The notes under the pieces are model-generated. The model was not told the DNA's origin. It was given only the letters and a program-made list of their open reading frames with translations, and did no database searches. From positions 1 through 58,654 of IMG/VR virus record IMGVR_UViG_3300043775_001123: a stretch of 58,654 nt of DNA. The stretch is one strand, 5' to 3'. The position numbers and the translations under genes were made by a program. Shown in pieces: positions 29,529 through 37,358 of the stretch (the first letter of the stretch is position 1; every line of letters starts with the position of its first letter). This stretch comes from a virus.

Positions 29529-29784
29529 GTACTACAAAGAAAATCCAGAGGCTTACGAAAAGAAACTTGCCTACCAAAAGAAGTACAATGAAAAACCAGA
29601 ACAAAGAAAGAAACGTTCTGAATTGGTTAAGATTAATCGAGAGGCAGATAAAAAAGGAATTGATAGAAATGGTAAAGATTACGACCACGCAGTTAAAAGA
29701 CACGTTAAATCTTCTATTAACAGGGGTAGGAATTCAAAGAATAGTACAAAATATACAGATGGAGACAAAAAAACAAGAGGGTAA
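29512..29784 (+). CDS. Basic conserved phage protein, 90 aa
   Basis: Very basic (MKKTAKYYKENPEAYEKKL ... QRKKRSELVKINREADKKG). The C-terminal sequence DYDHAVKRHVKSSINRGR then DGDKKTRG follows a pattern typical of a small DNA-binding or virion-associated protein found in many phages (the -NRG...GD.R.RG ending). Probably coats or condenses nucleic acid; function inferred. It overlaps the upstream gene by 17 nt. Confidence 0.6.
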   Translation: MKKTAKYYKENPEAYEKKLAYQKKYNEKPEQRKKRSELVKINREADKKGIDRNGKDYDHAVKRHVKSSINRGRNSKNSTKYTDGDKKTRG

Positions 29785-29835
29785 ATGATTGTTATTATAA
29801 ACAAAAAAGCCTTAATTGTATAAAATATAAAACAA

Positions 29836-30504
29836 ATGGATGATTTTAAATCTTTCTTAAACGAAAACAAAGAGAAACTTAAAATTGAGTCTGCTATAGA
29901 TAGACACCTTAATGATTATTCATCTGATTTCTCAAAGGGCAAAAAATTACGACCAATGAGGAGAAAGAATTACAGAAGAGATGAGCATAAAGGAAAGATA
30001 AAAGTATTAACAAATAATAGAGAGTACGACTTTATGAAGTATTACTTTCTTGTAAAAACTTGGGCTTCAGTTAGGTATGGTTTAAAATTTGAAGAAATAG
30101 AATTTTTAATGTATTTTTATTCAGAAACACACTTCTCAAATAAAGACTTTGATATATATGCTAAGGCAATATTAAACAAAGGGAAGAATATAAGTCGCTT
30201 TGTTGATATGGGATTTATTGAAATGTTACCAGGACAAGAGAGTGTTGTAAAGAGGACTAATAGATGTTATAGATTAACTCACAAGTGTAAGCATATTATA
30301 GCGTCTATATATAAAAAGATGGTATTAGAGGAGTCAATTGAAGAAAACCCTATGAATAACCCTTTATTCTTAAATCATTCAACTAGCTACAAAGACAAAA
30401 GAGTTAGGGCTTTAATAAAAGATATGAATGAGAGGAGGGATAGATTAATTAAGGGAGATACATTAAATTACTTACCAGATGATATAAATAGAAAGGAGGG
30501 CTAA
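29836..30504 (+). CDS. Winged-helix-like DNA-binding protein, 222 aa
   Basis: After a basic N-terminus (SKGKKLRPMRRKNYRRDEH) the central region FEEIEFLMYFYSETHFSNKD, ILNKGKNISRFVDMGFIEM and TNRCYRLTHKCKHIIASIYK follows the helix-helix-recognition helix-wing order of MarR-like winged-helix proteins. Possibly a middle/late regulator. Last gene before a bidirectional terminator shared with the convergent groES. Confidence 0.6.
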   Translation: MDDFKSFLNENKEKLKIESAIDRHLNDYSSDFSKGKKLRPMRRKNYRRDEHKGKIKVLTNNREYDFMKYYFLVKTWASVRYGLKFEEIEFLMYFYSETHFSNKDFDIYAKAILNKGKNISRFVDMGFIEMLPGQESVVKRTNRCYRLTHKCKHIIASIYKKMVLEESIEENPMNNPLFLNHSTSYKDKRVRALIKDMNERRDRLIKGDTLNYLPDDINRKEG

Positions 30505-30519
30505 ACAACCCTCCTTTTT
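30492..30519 (+). terminator. Terminator between convergent genes
   Basis: AAAGGAGGG-N8-CCCTCCTTT with T-runs on the plus side. It can serve the plus-strand gene ending at 30504 and partly the minus-strand groES ending at 30539. Confidence 0.8.
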
Positions 30520-30538
30520 GCAATTTGTGAATCACTAA

Positions 30539-30793
30539 TTAGTCTTCTACAATAACTATATTTTCGTAGTTCATTACTAAGAACTCTTCTCCGTTATATG
30601 TTATTGGATATGTCCTATGTTTATCATACCATATTATATCTCCAGGATTTACTTTTTCAACATTTTCTCCTACAGATACGACTTCAGCCTTATTAAACTT
30701 GATGTCACTTCCAGATCCTAATATTATTCCTCCATTAGACTTTAACTCATCTTTAAATGGCTTAACCAAAATATTACTTAATACTACCTTCAT
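30539..30793 (-). CDS. groES: Phage GroES-like co-chaperonin, 84 aa
   Basis: GroES-type protein: MKVVLSNILVKPFKDE first strand, a short mobile-loop region with SNGGIILGS (the hydrophobic IIL tripeptide contacts GroEL), the roof/beta region FNKAEVVSVG, and the NPGDIIWYDKH and NYENIVIVED ends typical of GroES. It caps the GroEL ring to fold substrates, probably including capsid protein. It follows groEL (20-nt overlap), the reverse of the usual bacterial groES-groEL order. Confidence 0.88.
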   Translation of the reverse strand: MKVVLSNILVKPFKDELKSNGGIILGSGSDIKFNKAEVVSVGENVEKVNPGDIIWYDKHRTYPITYNGEEFLVMNYENIVIVED

Positions 30794-32357
30794 CTCTTTT
30801 GTGTGTTATAGTTGTGTTTGTTAATAATACTGTTACAGCTACAGATGCCGCATTCTCTAAAGCTAATCTAATTGCTTTTGCTGGGTCAATAATACCACTT
30901 TTAAACATATCAGTGTATTTGTAATCCTTAACATCATACCCAATGGATTTATCTTTCTTTAATAATTCAGATTGAATGTCGTCAGCCTTTAAACCTGCAT
31001 TATATAAGATAGTCTTCATAGGGGCTTTTATAGCCTCTCTAAGAGCAGAATAACCTTTACTTGTGTTCTTCTTGCCGCCAATAGATAATGATGCGTTAAA
31101 TAGAGTTAAACCACCTCCAGAAACAACTCCTTCTGCAATTGCACTTTTAACGGCATTGATGGCATCATCAACACGATCTAATTTCTCTTTAAGTTCAACT
31201 TCAGTTGTTCCTCCAACCTTAATAATTGAAACGCCACAAGCTAATTTAGATATACGGTCTTGTAAGTACTCTTTCTCTAATTTGTTATTAGAATTTGAAA
31301 TAACTTTATCAAGCTCATCAATTTTAGATTGTATCTTATCAGAATTTAATCTTTCATTAAAGAATAAGATAGTATCTTCTTTGGTTACAGTAACTTTGCT
31401 ACATTTACCCAATAATTCTTCAGGGTTGTATGCTTCAAGGTTTGTAGATGTGTCTAAATCAACAACAAGAGCGTCAGTAGCTAAAGCAATATCTGTTAAG
31501 TAGTCTCTACGTTTTTCTCCAATAGAAGGAGGGGTAATAACAGCTACTTTTAAACCATTCTTTTTATTAGCGTATAAAACCTTCATTACATCAAATTCCA
31601 TTTCAGAAATAATTAATAACTCTTGGTTTTCTCTATGACAATGTTCAATGATTGGTAAAATCTCCCTAATGTTTTGAAATTTACGATTAGATAATAATAA
31701 TCTAGGTTCTCCTGAAAACTCAATACTTCTATTCTCGGCTTTATTAATAAAACCTTCAAACTCCCAACCTCTAGAAATAGGCATACCATCAATAAAGTCT
31801 AAATAGGTTTTAGATGTATCTGATTCTTCGTGTGATACAACACCATTCTTTCCAGCCTGAACAAATGCATCTGCAATAATTTTACCTATCTCTTCATCAT
31901 TATTAGAAGATATCTTGGCTACATCATAAATGTAATCATTATCTACTTCTACAGATACGGATTTTATATATTCAATCGTATCTTTGACCGCATCTTCAAC
32001 ACCATTCTTTACATCAATTGCTGACTTACCTTCTCTTAATAGTTTTTCTGTTTCGTCAATAATTGCTTTTGTTAATACAGCAGTACAAGTTGTTGCATCA
32101 CCAGCTTCACTAACTGTCTTACGACAAGCTTGCTTTACAAATTCAGCACCTAAACTTTCAGAGGCATCTTCTAAGAAAATAGCATCAGCTACAGACACAC
32201 CGTCTTTTGTTACGATAGGCAAACCACCATTGCTTTCTATTAATACTGTTCGACCCCTATACCCCATAGTGGTAGCTACGGCATCACAAACAGTCTTAAT
32301 ACCTTTTATCAAAGGCTCTTTTGCTTCTTGATTAAATTTTACTTCCTTAATATTCAT
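30774..32357 (-). CDS. groEL: Phage GroEL-like chaperonin, 527 aa
   Basis: Complete chaperonin. ATP-site motifs KDGVSVA (51-57) and GDATTCTAV (86-94) are present, the latter with Ala and Cys in place of the usual Gly and Thr. RVDDAINAVKSAIAEG includes the catalytic Asp region and VSGGGLTL follows. An apical-domain signature is RGWEFEGFI. The C-terminus lacks the Gly-Gly-Met tail. Length is about 20 residues shorter than bacterial GroEL. It has its own promoter on the minus strand. It likely helps fold phage proteins such as the capsid; whether it replaces or mixes with host GroEL is unknown. Confidence 0.93.
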   Translation of the reverse strand: MNIKEVKFNQEAKEPLIKGIKTVCDAVATTMGYRGRTVLIESNGGLPIVTKDGVSVADAIFLEDASESLGAEFVKQACRKTVSEAGDATTCTAVLTKAIIDETEKLLREGKSAIDVKNGVEDAVKDTIEYIKSVSVEVDNDYIYDVAKISSNNDEEIGKIIADAFVQAGKNGVVSHEESDTSKTYLDFIDGMPISRGWEFEGFINKAENRSIEFSGEPRLLLSNRKFQNIREILPIIEHCHRENQELLIISEMEFDVMKVLYANKKNGLKVAVITPPSIGEKRRDYLTDIALATDALVVDLDTSTNLEAYNPEELLGKCSKVTVTKEDTILFFNERLNSDKIQSKIDELDKVISNSNNKLEKEYLQDRISKLACGVSIIKVGGTTEVELKEKLDRVDDAINAVKSAIAEGVVSGGGLTLFNASLSIGGKKNTSKGYSALREAIKAPMKTILYNAGLKADDIQSELLKKDKSIGYDVKDYKYTDMFKSGIIDPAKAIRLALENAASVAVTVLLTNTTITHKRDEGSIK

Positions 32358-32378
32358 ATTAAATTAATTTTTATTATG

Positions 32379-32386
32379 CAAATATA
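32379..32386 (-). promoter_or_regulatory. TAnnTTTG promoter of groEL-groES
   Basis: Minus-strand TATATTTG 22 nt before the groEL start. It is divergent from the plus-strand promoter at 32403, with only 16 bp between the two elements. Confidence 0.65.
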
Positions 32387-32402
32387 CACCTTTTTTTATT
32401 CG

Positions 32403-32410
32403 TATCTTTG
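32403..32410 (+). promoter_or_regulatory. TAnnTTTG promoter of the late plus-strand genes
   Basis: TATCTTTG 29 nt before the ATG at 32439. Confidence 0.65.
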
Positions 32411-32438
32411 CAAAGATTTTTACAAAATATAAAGATGT

Positions 32439-32711
32439 ATGGCAAAAGTAGTTAAATCAGAAATGAAATGCAATGTAGCTAAGAGAACACCTAGTCATCC
32501 TAAGAAAAGTCACATAGTAAAAGCTTGTGAGAATGGAAAGGAAAAAGTAATTAGATTTGGGGAGCAAGGAGCGAAAACTGCTGGAAAACCTAAAGCAGGA
32601 GAAAGTGATGCGATGAAGAAGAAAAGAGCTTCGTTTAAAGCTAGACACGCTAAGAATATTTCTAAGGGTAAAATGTCTGCTGCATATTGGAGTGATAGAG
32701 TAAAATGGTAA
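32439..32711 (+). CDS. Basic conserved phage virion-associated protein, 90 aa
   Basis: Pattern IVKACENGKEKVIRFGEQG, then RASFKARHAKNISKGKMSA and AYWSDRVKW. This C-terminal RxSFKARHxKNI...YW...KW signature is shared by small basic proteins of many phages of aquatic bacteria; the function is unsettled. Highly basic and possibly DNA- or virion-bound. First gene of the late operon. Confidence 0.7.
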   Translation: MAKVVKSEMKCNVAKRTPSHPKKSHIVKACENGKEKVIRFGEQGAKTAGKPKAGESDAMKKKRASFKARHAKNISKGKMSAAYWSDRVKW

Positions 32712-32737
32712 ATAATAACTTAAAAATATAAAATAAA

Positions 32738-33004
32738 ATGTCATATCAAAAATTACAAGCAAATAGAGCGGCTGCTGTAACACCAAGTAATACAGCTAAT
32801 ATTCCATCATTATCTTCAGAAGCAGGAACACCTAATAGAGGATGCGTGCTTTATATTGGTACGAAAGGAAATTTAAAAGTATTGACTGTCGGAGGAGATG
32901 AGGTAACTTTTACAAACTTTCAAGATGGTAGTTTCTTGCCAGTTCAAGTAGTTAGAGTTTATTCAACAGGAACAACGGCATCTAATATCATAGCTCTTTG
33001 GTAA
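32738..33004 (+). CDS. Small structural-type protein, 88 aa
   Basis: Starts MSYQKLQANRAAAVTPSN; beta-rich (RGCVLYIGTKGNLKVLTVGG, FLPVQVVRVYSTGT). The N-terminal pattern MSYQKLQ..RA..V.PSN..NIP is one I associate with phage virion proteins near appendage genes. The stop is followed by the next ATG after 1 nt. Confidence 0.65.
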   Translation: MSYQKLQANRAAAVTPSNTANIPSLSSEAGTPNRGCVLYIGTKGNLKVLTVGGDEVTFTNFQDGSFLPVQVVRVYSTGTTASNIIALW

Positions 33005-33005
33005 T

Positions 33006-33788
33006 ATGTTTATAGCAATAGCAAATGCAATAGGGGCTAATAGGTCTTCTGGTATTAAATACGACGCATCTTATCAAGAAATATTAGATGCAATGACTGG
33101 TTATGGATATACTTTACCTTCTGATGCAGAGAAATTAATACAAAATAAATTAATATTAGATTTAAAAGCCATTAATGCTTGGGATGAATTTGACGAGTTT
33201 TACAATTTTAGAACAAAATCAAACGAGTATGTTCCATTAGTTGATTGGAGAAATCCATCAAGAAGATGTAGTGTCTATTCAGGTATTACTTTTGAAATAG
33301 GAAAAGGATTTAAGGGTGGCGGTACAGGATACATAGACACAAACTATAACTATTCAACAGGTACTAAATATACAAGAAATTCTGCATCAAGATTTTTCTA
33401 CATAGAAACTGGTATTACAAATAACATTATAGATGGTATAGATACAGGAAATCAAAATAGGAGTACTACACAAGTAATATCATCTCAAAGGATAAATCAA
33501 GGGTTAAACACATTATCTGGTACTTTTGGTTTTTCAACTACCGCTGGAATGAAATCAATTCACAGATTAGATTCCACTAATGTAAGGTGTGTTAATAATA
33601 AAACTGCATCAAGTTTTACAGCGAATAGTGATACATTAACATCGGCAACACAATTGATATTAAAATCAGGCGCTTCTTTTGGAGGTCATACTATATCTTT
33701 TCACGCAATGGGTAGTAATTTGTTTGATAAAAACGATGCAATAGTAGATGCTTATTCTGACTATGTAACTTCTTTAAATTCATTATAA
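33006..33788 (+). CDS. Putative appendage/receptor-binding protein (lectin-like), 260 aa
   Basis: A helical N-terminus (ANAIGANRSSGIKYD, YQEILDAMTGYG) precedes a beta-sandwich-like domain with FKGGGTGYIDTNYNYSTG and many Ser/Thr/Asn residues, reminiscent of laminin-G/concanavalin-like domains of virion surface proteins. Probably contacts the host or decorates the capsid. Fold assignment is inferred from pattern only. Confidence 0.55.
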   Translation: MFIAIANAIGANRSSGIKYDASYQEILDAMTGYGYTLPSDAEKLIQNKLILDLKAINAWDEFDEFYNFRTKSNEYVPLVDWRNPSRRCSVYSGITFEIGKGFKGGGTGYIDTNYNYSTGTKYTRNSASRFFYIETGITNNIIDGIDTGNQNRSTTQVISSQRINQGLNTLSGTFGFSTTAGMKSIHRLDSTNVRCVNNKTASSFTANSDTLTSATQLILKSGASFGGHTISFHAMGSNLFDKNDAIVDAYSDYVTSLNSL

Positions 33789-33790
33789 TT

Positions 33791-33994
33791 ATGAAAGTAT
33801 TGATAGCAAATGAAGAGCAATACAAAGCTCTTAACGGTTTTAATAACGACTGTTTTATTTTAAAATTTATAAAGGACAAACAGGGAAGATGGGTGGTTGG
33901 AGCAAATGTTTTAACTAATTATAAATTCTATGAAATTTGGCACGATTTATCACAGTTAGAAATAACAGACTATATACCGAATAATGATGAGTAG
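33791..33994 (+). CDS. Hypothetical protein, 67 aa
   Basis: Starts MKVLIANEEQYKALNGFN; alpha/beta with GRWVVGANVLTNYKF and an acidic end. A small chaperone or attachment partner of the preceding fibre protein is possible from position. It overlaps the holin-like gene by 11 nt. Confidence 0.6.
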   Translation: MKVLIANEEQYKALNGFNNDCFILKFIKDKQGRWVVGANVLTNYKFYEIWHDLSQLEITDYIPNNDE

Positions 33995-34187
33995 AAAAGA
34001 AAAAATAGACTTATTCCTATCAAAGTGGGTTAGTCGTAAATTGACTGTTTTTGTGGTGGCTTCTGTTGGTTTATTTAGCGGAGTTATTACGTCAACGGAT
34101 TGGGTAATTATTGGAACTTCTTATATAACTATTGAAGGGGTTACTACTATTGTTGAACGCTTAATGAAAACAAAAAATGCAAATTAA
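33984..34187 (+). CDS. Holin-like membrane protein, 67 aa
   Basis: Basic N-terminus (MMSRKEKIDLFLSKWVSRK), two hydrophobic stretches (LTVFVVASVGLFSGVI and WVIIGTSYITIEGVT) and a charged C-terminal tail. It lies directly upstream of a second membrane protein and of the endolysin, the usual place for a holin, which makes pores for endolysin release. Inferred from topology and location. Confidence 0.6.
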   Translation: MMSRKEKIDLFLSKWVSRKLTVFVVASVGLFSGVITSTDWVIIGTSYITIEGVTTIVERLMKTKNAN

Positions 34188-34353
34188 CGATTTGAAACTT
34201 TACGCACTAAATTCACTAACAATGGCAATTAGCTTTACAAATATAGAAGCTACTTTAAAAATATTATTACTATGCGTTTCTATTGTTTATACAATTATGA
34301 AAACTATTGAATTAATCAAGAAGAAATATGACGACAAAACAGATAATAGCTAA
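34177..34353 (+). CDS. Second small membrane protein of the lysis cassette, 58 aa
   Basis: [18 protein letters not shown] is followed by one strong membrane span ([18 protein letters not shown]) and a basic tail IKKKYDDK. It overlaps the gene before (11 nt) and the endolysin after (26 nt). Small proteins of this make-up are common next to Bacteroidota phage endolysins. Likely holin or antiholin. Confidence 0.6.
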   Translation: MQINDLKLYALNSLTMAISFTNIEATLKILLLCVSIVYTIMKTIELIKKKYDDKTDNS

Positions 34354-34792
34354 ATATGGAAAACCAAATGTTACAGGAGAAGGTTATCTTGTAACAATTA
34401 ATTTGCCATACCCAATGAGATTAGCTTGGGATACTGATACTATTGTTCATAAAATGCGTTGTCATAAATTAGTTGCTGACAAATTTCTTGCTGTATTTAA
34501 TGAAATACATAGAGAGTACGGATATGCTAAAATAAAGGAACTTGGAATTGATTTATTTGGAGGTTGCTTTAATTTTAGAAAGATGCGTGGAGGTAATGAT
34601 TGGAGTACTCATTCTTGGGGAATTTCATTAGATTTAGATCCTGCAAGGAATCAATTAAAGGAAACAAGTAAAACTGCTAGATTTGCTAGACCAGAATACA
34701 AGAAAATGATTGATATATTTTACAAACACGGATTTATAGGTTTAGGTAGAGAAGAGAATCGAGATTGGATGCACTTTGAAATTAAAGAATAA
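34328..34792 (+). CDS. Endolysin, peptidase M15-type (D-Ala/L-Ala-D-Glu peptidase-like), 154 aa
   Basis: Zinc-peptidase motifs: [14 protein letters not shown] (His95 and Asp102, the SxHxxGxAxD pattern) and DWMHFE (146-151, the catalytic Glu/His region). Length is that of a single catalytic domain without a cell-wall-binding module. It cleaves peptide cross-bridges of peptidoglycan at the end of infection. Two holin-like genes precede it. Confidence 0.88.
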   Translation: MTTKQIIAKYGKPNVTGEGYLVTINLPYPMRLAWDTDTIVHKMRCHKLVADKFLAVFNEIHREYGYAKIKELGIDLFGGCFNFRKMRGGNDWSTHSWGISLDLDPARNQLKETSKTARFARPEYKKMIDIFYKHGFIGLGREENRDWMHFEIKE

Positions 34793-34798
34793 ATAATT

Positions 34799-36010
34799 AT
34801 GGCAAGAATAAAAACATATACAGTAGACACACTTATAACAGACAACGACATTGTTATAGGTAGTGATTCAGATAATCTGAGTCAAACAAAGAATTACAAG
34901 GCATCTGATTTAAGAGGTTATGTATTATCAGGATTAGACCCTGAAACTGGCGGTAACTTAAAAATTACAACAATTACCGCTACAAGTAGTGTATATTTAA
35001 CTCCAAATGGATATGTAAACAATTTAAACCCTGCAATAGAGGTTTTAAGTTATGAAATTATATTCTTAATATTAAATGGAAGAACATATATTTTTAGAAG
35101 AAATGGAGACACATTTGGTGTTGGAGAAACTCAAACGTCTTCAGGAGACTTCACGGAAATAGATATTACATCCGTAATAAATGCTAATTTACAAGACTTA
35201 GATTCTGTATTATCTGAAGGTAATGTGTCTCAGGAAGATGCAAAAATAGGTGCTTTATTTTTGTACGATGAAATGAATGCTAATTATGGTAAGATATTTA
35301 CAGATAAAGATACATTCATATTAAAAGATCGCTTATCAAATAATATACTTGAAGTTGGAGGTGGGTATATTACATTAAGACATAATAATTCTACAAACGA
35401 TAAATTCTCAATTCAAAAACCTATAGGTTTAACAACCGCAAGAACAGCTACATTTCAAAACGCATCTGGAACTGTCGCTTATTTATCTGATATACCTACT
35501 GTTGAAATTCAGGAATTAGCAGATGGAGATAATATATCTATTGAATCAAGTGATGGAGTTTATACAATAAATTCAAATTACTACAATAGACCATATATAA
35601 CAGATATACAATTTAGAAATTCATTAACAAATACTACTTTTTTTACTGGTGGTCAAAACTACACTTATAATGCAGTTTCTTCTCCAATAAATTCTATAAG
35701 AATTAAATTCAATGAATCTATTTTTAAAGTTACAACAAGTAATGTAAAAGTAGCTTCAATATTAATTGACTTTGAAAAAGATTCCGAAACACCTAAAAAT
35801 AAAACTGAAATTTTCAATACAAATGTTACATTATCAGGAGACTATATTACATTTCCATTTGATTTTTCAACTTTTAGTAATACTGTTGGTTTAAGACCTA
35901 TAAATATAAAGGTTTCTTTATACCCAGATGTAATTACAAATGGTGTAGAAAAGTGTGATGGAACAATATCAGAATCAATTTCAAATTTCTTAAATGACGC
36001 TTTATTTTAA
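34799..36010 (+). CDS. Structural/appendage protein with a head-binding-type N-terminus, 403 aa
   Basis: Starts MARIKTYTVDTLITDNDIVI, with GSDSDNLSQTKNYKASDLRG, a pattern analogous to the IPSGTKFIGI...YTIEDI start of the other appendage proteins. Two beta-rich regions follow, with a coiled or triple-helical segment between (LQDLDSVLSEGNVSQEDAK). A GGYITLRHNNSTNDKFSI block is typical of trimeric tail-spike stems. Presumably a virion surface protein. Confidence 0.6.
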   Translation: MARIKTYTVDTLITDNDIVIGSDSDNLSQTKNYKASDLRGYVLSGLDPETGGNLKITTITATSSVYLTPNGYVNNLNPAIEVLSYEIIFLILNGRTYIFRRNGDTFGVGETQTSSGDFTEIDITSVINANLQDLDSVLSEGNVSQEDAKIGALFLYDEMNANYGKIFTDKDTFILKDRLSNNILEVGGGYITLRHNNSTNDKFSIQKPIGLTTARTATFQNASGTVAYLSDIPTVEIQELADGDNISIESSDGVYTINSNYYNRPYITDIQFRNSLTNTTFFTGGQNYTYNAVSSPINSIRIKFNESIFKVTTSNVKVASILIDFEKDSETPKNKTEIFNTNVTLSGDYITFPFDFSTFSNTVGLRPINIKVSLYPDVITNGVEKCDGTISESISNFLNDALF

Positions 36011-36014
36011 AGTT

Positions 36015-36554
36015 ATGAATAGATTTACTACATTTATATTGGGAGCATTATTTGCTGTTGTATTTCTTCATTTTTGCGAAGGTAAAAAGAAAGAAGATAA
36101 GGTTGTTACAGAGATAAAAGTTGTAAAGGTTACTGATACTCTAAAAATAAAAGGAGGTATTGTTACTAAGTATAAACAAGTATTTGTTAGAAAGACAGAT
36201 ACATCTGTTGTTTATTTAGATAAGCCTGATACAACATCTATTTGCGCTAATTACTATGAACAACCTATAGTTGGTAAAAGAAGCAATGGTATTGCTAGAA
36301 TAACTACCACAGGAGAATTAGTAGACTTTTCAGCAACAATAGAGTGTCAAGATAGTATAACAGAAACAACAATAACAAAATATAGAGATAAGAGTCAATT
36401 ATTCTTGTCTGGAGAATACAATACAAGTAGGACTATGCAATTAGGCGTAGACTACAATATTAAGAATACAATATTACTAAAGGCTGGAGCTGGATATAAC
36501 TTCGAAAGTAAAGTTCCACATATTTCATTAGGCGTAGGAATACCTATATTTTAA
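36015..36554 (+). CDS. Membrane-anchored envelope protein, spanin-like candidate, 179 aa
   Basis: Starts MNRFTTFILGALFAVVFLHF (one N-terminal membrane span), then a charged periplasmic region (KVVTEIKVVKVTDTLKIKGG) and a C-terminal segment with alternating strands (LFLSGEYNTSRTMQLGVDY, ILLKAGAGYNFESKV, ISLGVGIPIF) that looks like outer-membrane beta strands. Such layouts in Bacteroidota phages carry DUF6808-type labels. A u-spanin bridging both membranes is plausible near the lysis cassette; inferred. The ATG at 36015 is preferred to 35994. Confidence 0.5.
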   Translation: MNRFTTFILGALFAVVFLHFCEGKKKEDKVVTEIKVVKVTDTLKIKGGIVTKYKQVFVRKTDTSVVYLDKPDTTSICANYYEQPIVGKRSNGIARITTTGELVDFSATIECQDSITETTITKYRDKSQLFLSGEYNTSRTMQLGVDYNIKNTILLKAGAGYNFESKVPHISLGVGIPIF

Positions 36555-36555
36555 G

Positions 36556-36563
36556 TATCTTTG
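36556..36563 (+). promoter_or_regulatory. TAnnTTTG promoter of the packaging module
   Basis: TATCTTTG 26 nt before the ATG at 36589; a new unit that covers the co-chaperonin-like protein, terminase and portal. Confidence 0.65.
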
Positions 36564-36588
36564 CACTTTAATTTTAATTTAATTTAAT

Positions 36589-36813
36589 ATGAGTTTAGTT
36601 AGAAAAATAACAATTAGGATAGATAAAGATAGTGTTATGCACTACCAAGTAGGGAGCAAGGTTTTTTCAGGCTCTAAGGTGGTATCTGATATTATCAAGG
36701 AAGGAAAGTTCTTTGACATCTATGTAAGAGAAGCAGATAGTGAAGTAAAGATGATATGGAAATCTTTTAATTTAGATTCCGTTATACACATTGAATACGA
36801 AACTGATTTGTAA
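36589..36813 (+). CDS. Hypothetical beta-rich protein, 74 aa
   Basis: Starts MSLVRKITIRIDKDSVMHY; all-beta in appearance, no cysteines. It lies 2 nt before the GroES-like gene. I see no small-terminase features (no HTH), so that common neighbour of TerL is not identified here. Confidence 0.55.
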   Translation: MSLVRKITIRIDKDSVMHYQVGSKVFSGSKVVSDIIKEGKFFDIYVREADSEVKMIWKSFNLDSVIHIEYETDL

Positions 36814-36815
36814 TT

Positions 36816-37358
36816 ATGAAGAGTCCGCATTATTTCATTGTAAAACCTCTAAATTCACAGAGGTATTCAAACTTGTCTGAAAGTGGTTTGTTATTAAACA
36901 TATCATTTGAGGACCACAACTTTACACAAAGAATTGCAGAAGTTGTATCTGTACCAATAGGATATGAAGGGGATGTTGAAGCAGGTGACTTAATTGTAGT
37001 TCATCATAATACATTTAGAGTTCAATACAATAATCAAGGAATACCATTAGAAAGTAAATACCATATTGAAGACGATTTATTCTATGTAGAATTACCATTA
37101 GCTTATATGGTTATTAAGGGTAATAAAAAAATAGCTTTACCTCCTTATTGTTTTGTAGAACAAACATATATTGAAGATAAATGGGAAGGACTTATTCAAG
37201 AAGAGCAATATGGTATATTGAAGTACAAGAATAAAGAAATGACTAATTTTAATCAAGGGGATAAAGTTGGAATGATGAAGGATTCAGAATATGAATTCGA
37301 TGTGTTTGGAGAGAAGTTATATATGATGAATCAAAATAGATTATTACTTACAATATGA
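36816..37358 (+). CDS. Two-domain GroES-like co-chaperonin, 180 aa
   Basis: Residues 1-100 follow the GroES plan: first strand YFIVKPLNSQRY, a loop with SGLLLNI (hydrophobic tripeptide), AEVVSVPIGYEGDVEAGDLI, HHNTFRVQYNN, and the final strand YVELPLAYMVIK. Residues ~105-180 repeat the second half of that plan (GILKYKNKEM, NQGDKVGMMKDSEYEF, KLYMMNQNRLLLTI). This makes a tandem GroES-like protein, unlike the 84-residue one at 30539. It overlaps TerL by 4 nt. A dedicated capsid-folding cap is likely. Confidence 0.65.
   Translation: MKSPHYFIVKPLNSQRYSNLSESGLLLNISFEDHNFTQRIAEVVSVPIGYEGDVEAGDLIVVHHNTFRVQYNNQGIPLESKYHIEDDLFYVELPLAYMVIKGNKKIALPPYCFVEQTYIEDKWEGLIQEEQYGILKYKNKEMTNFNQGDKVGMMKDSEYEFDVFGEKLYMMNQNRLLLTI

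Noticed and set aside
31063-31503. Plus-strand open frame of 146 codons opposite groEL
   Set aside because: It is a shadow of the strongly supported groEL gene; composition is antisense-like.
36589-36813. Small terminase subunit
   Set aside because: The position would fit, but the 74-residue protein is beta-rich with no HTH or oligomerisation helix.
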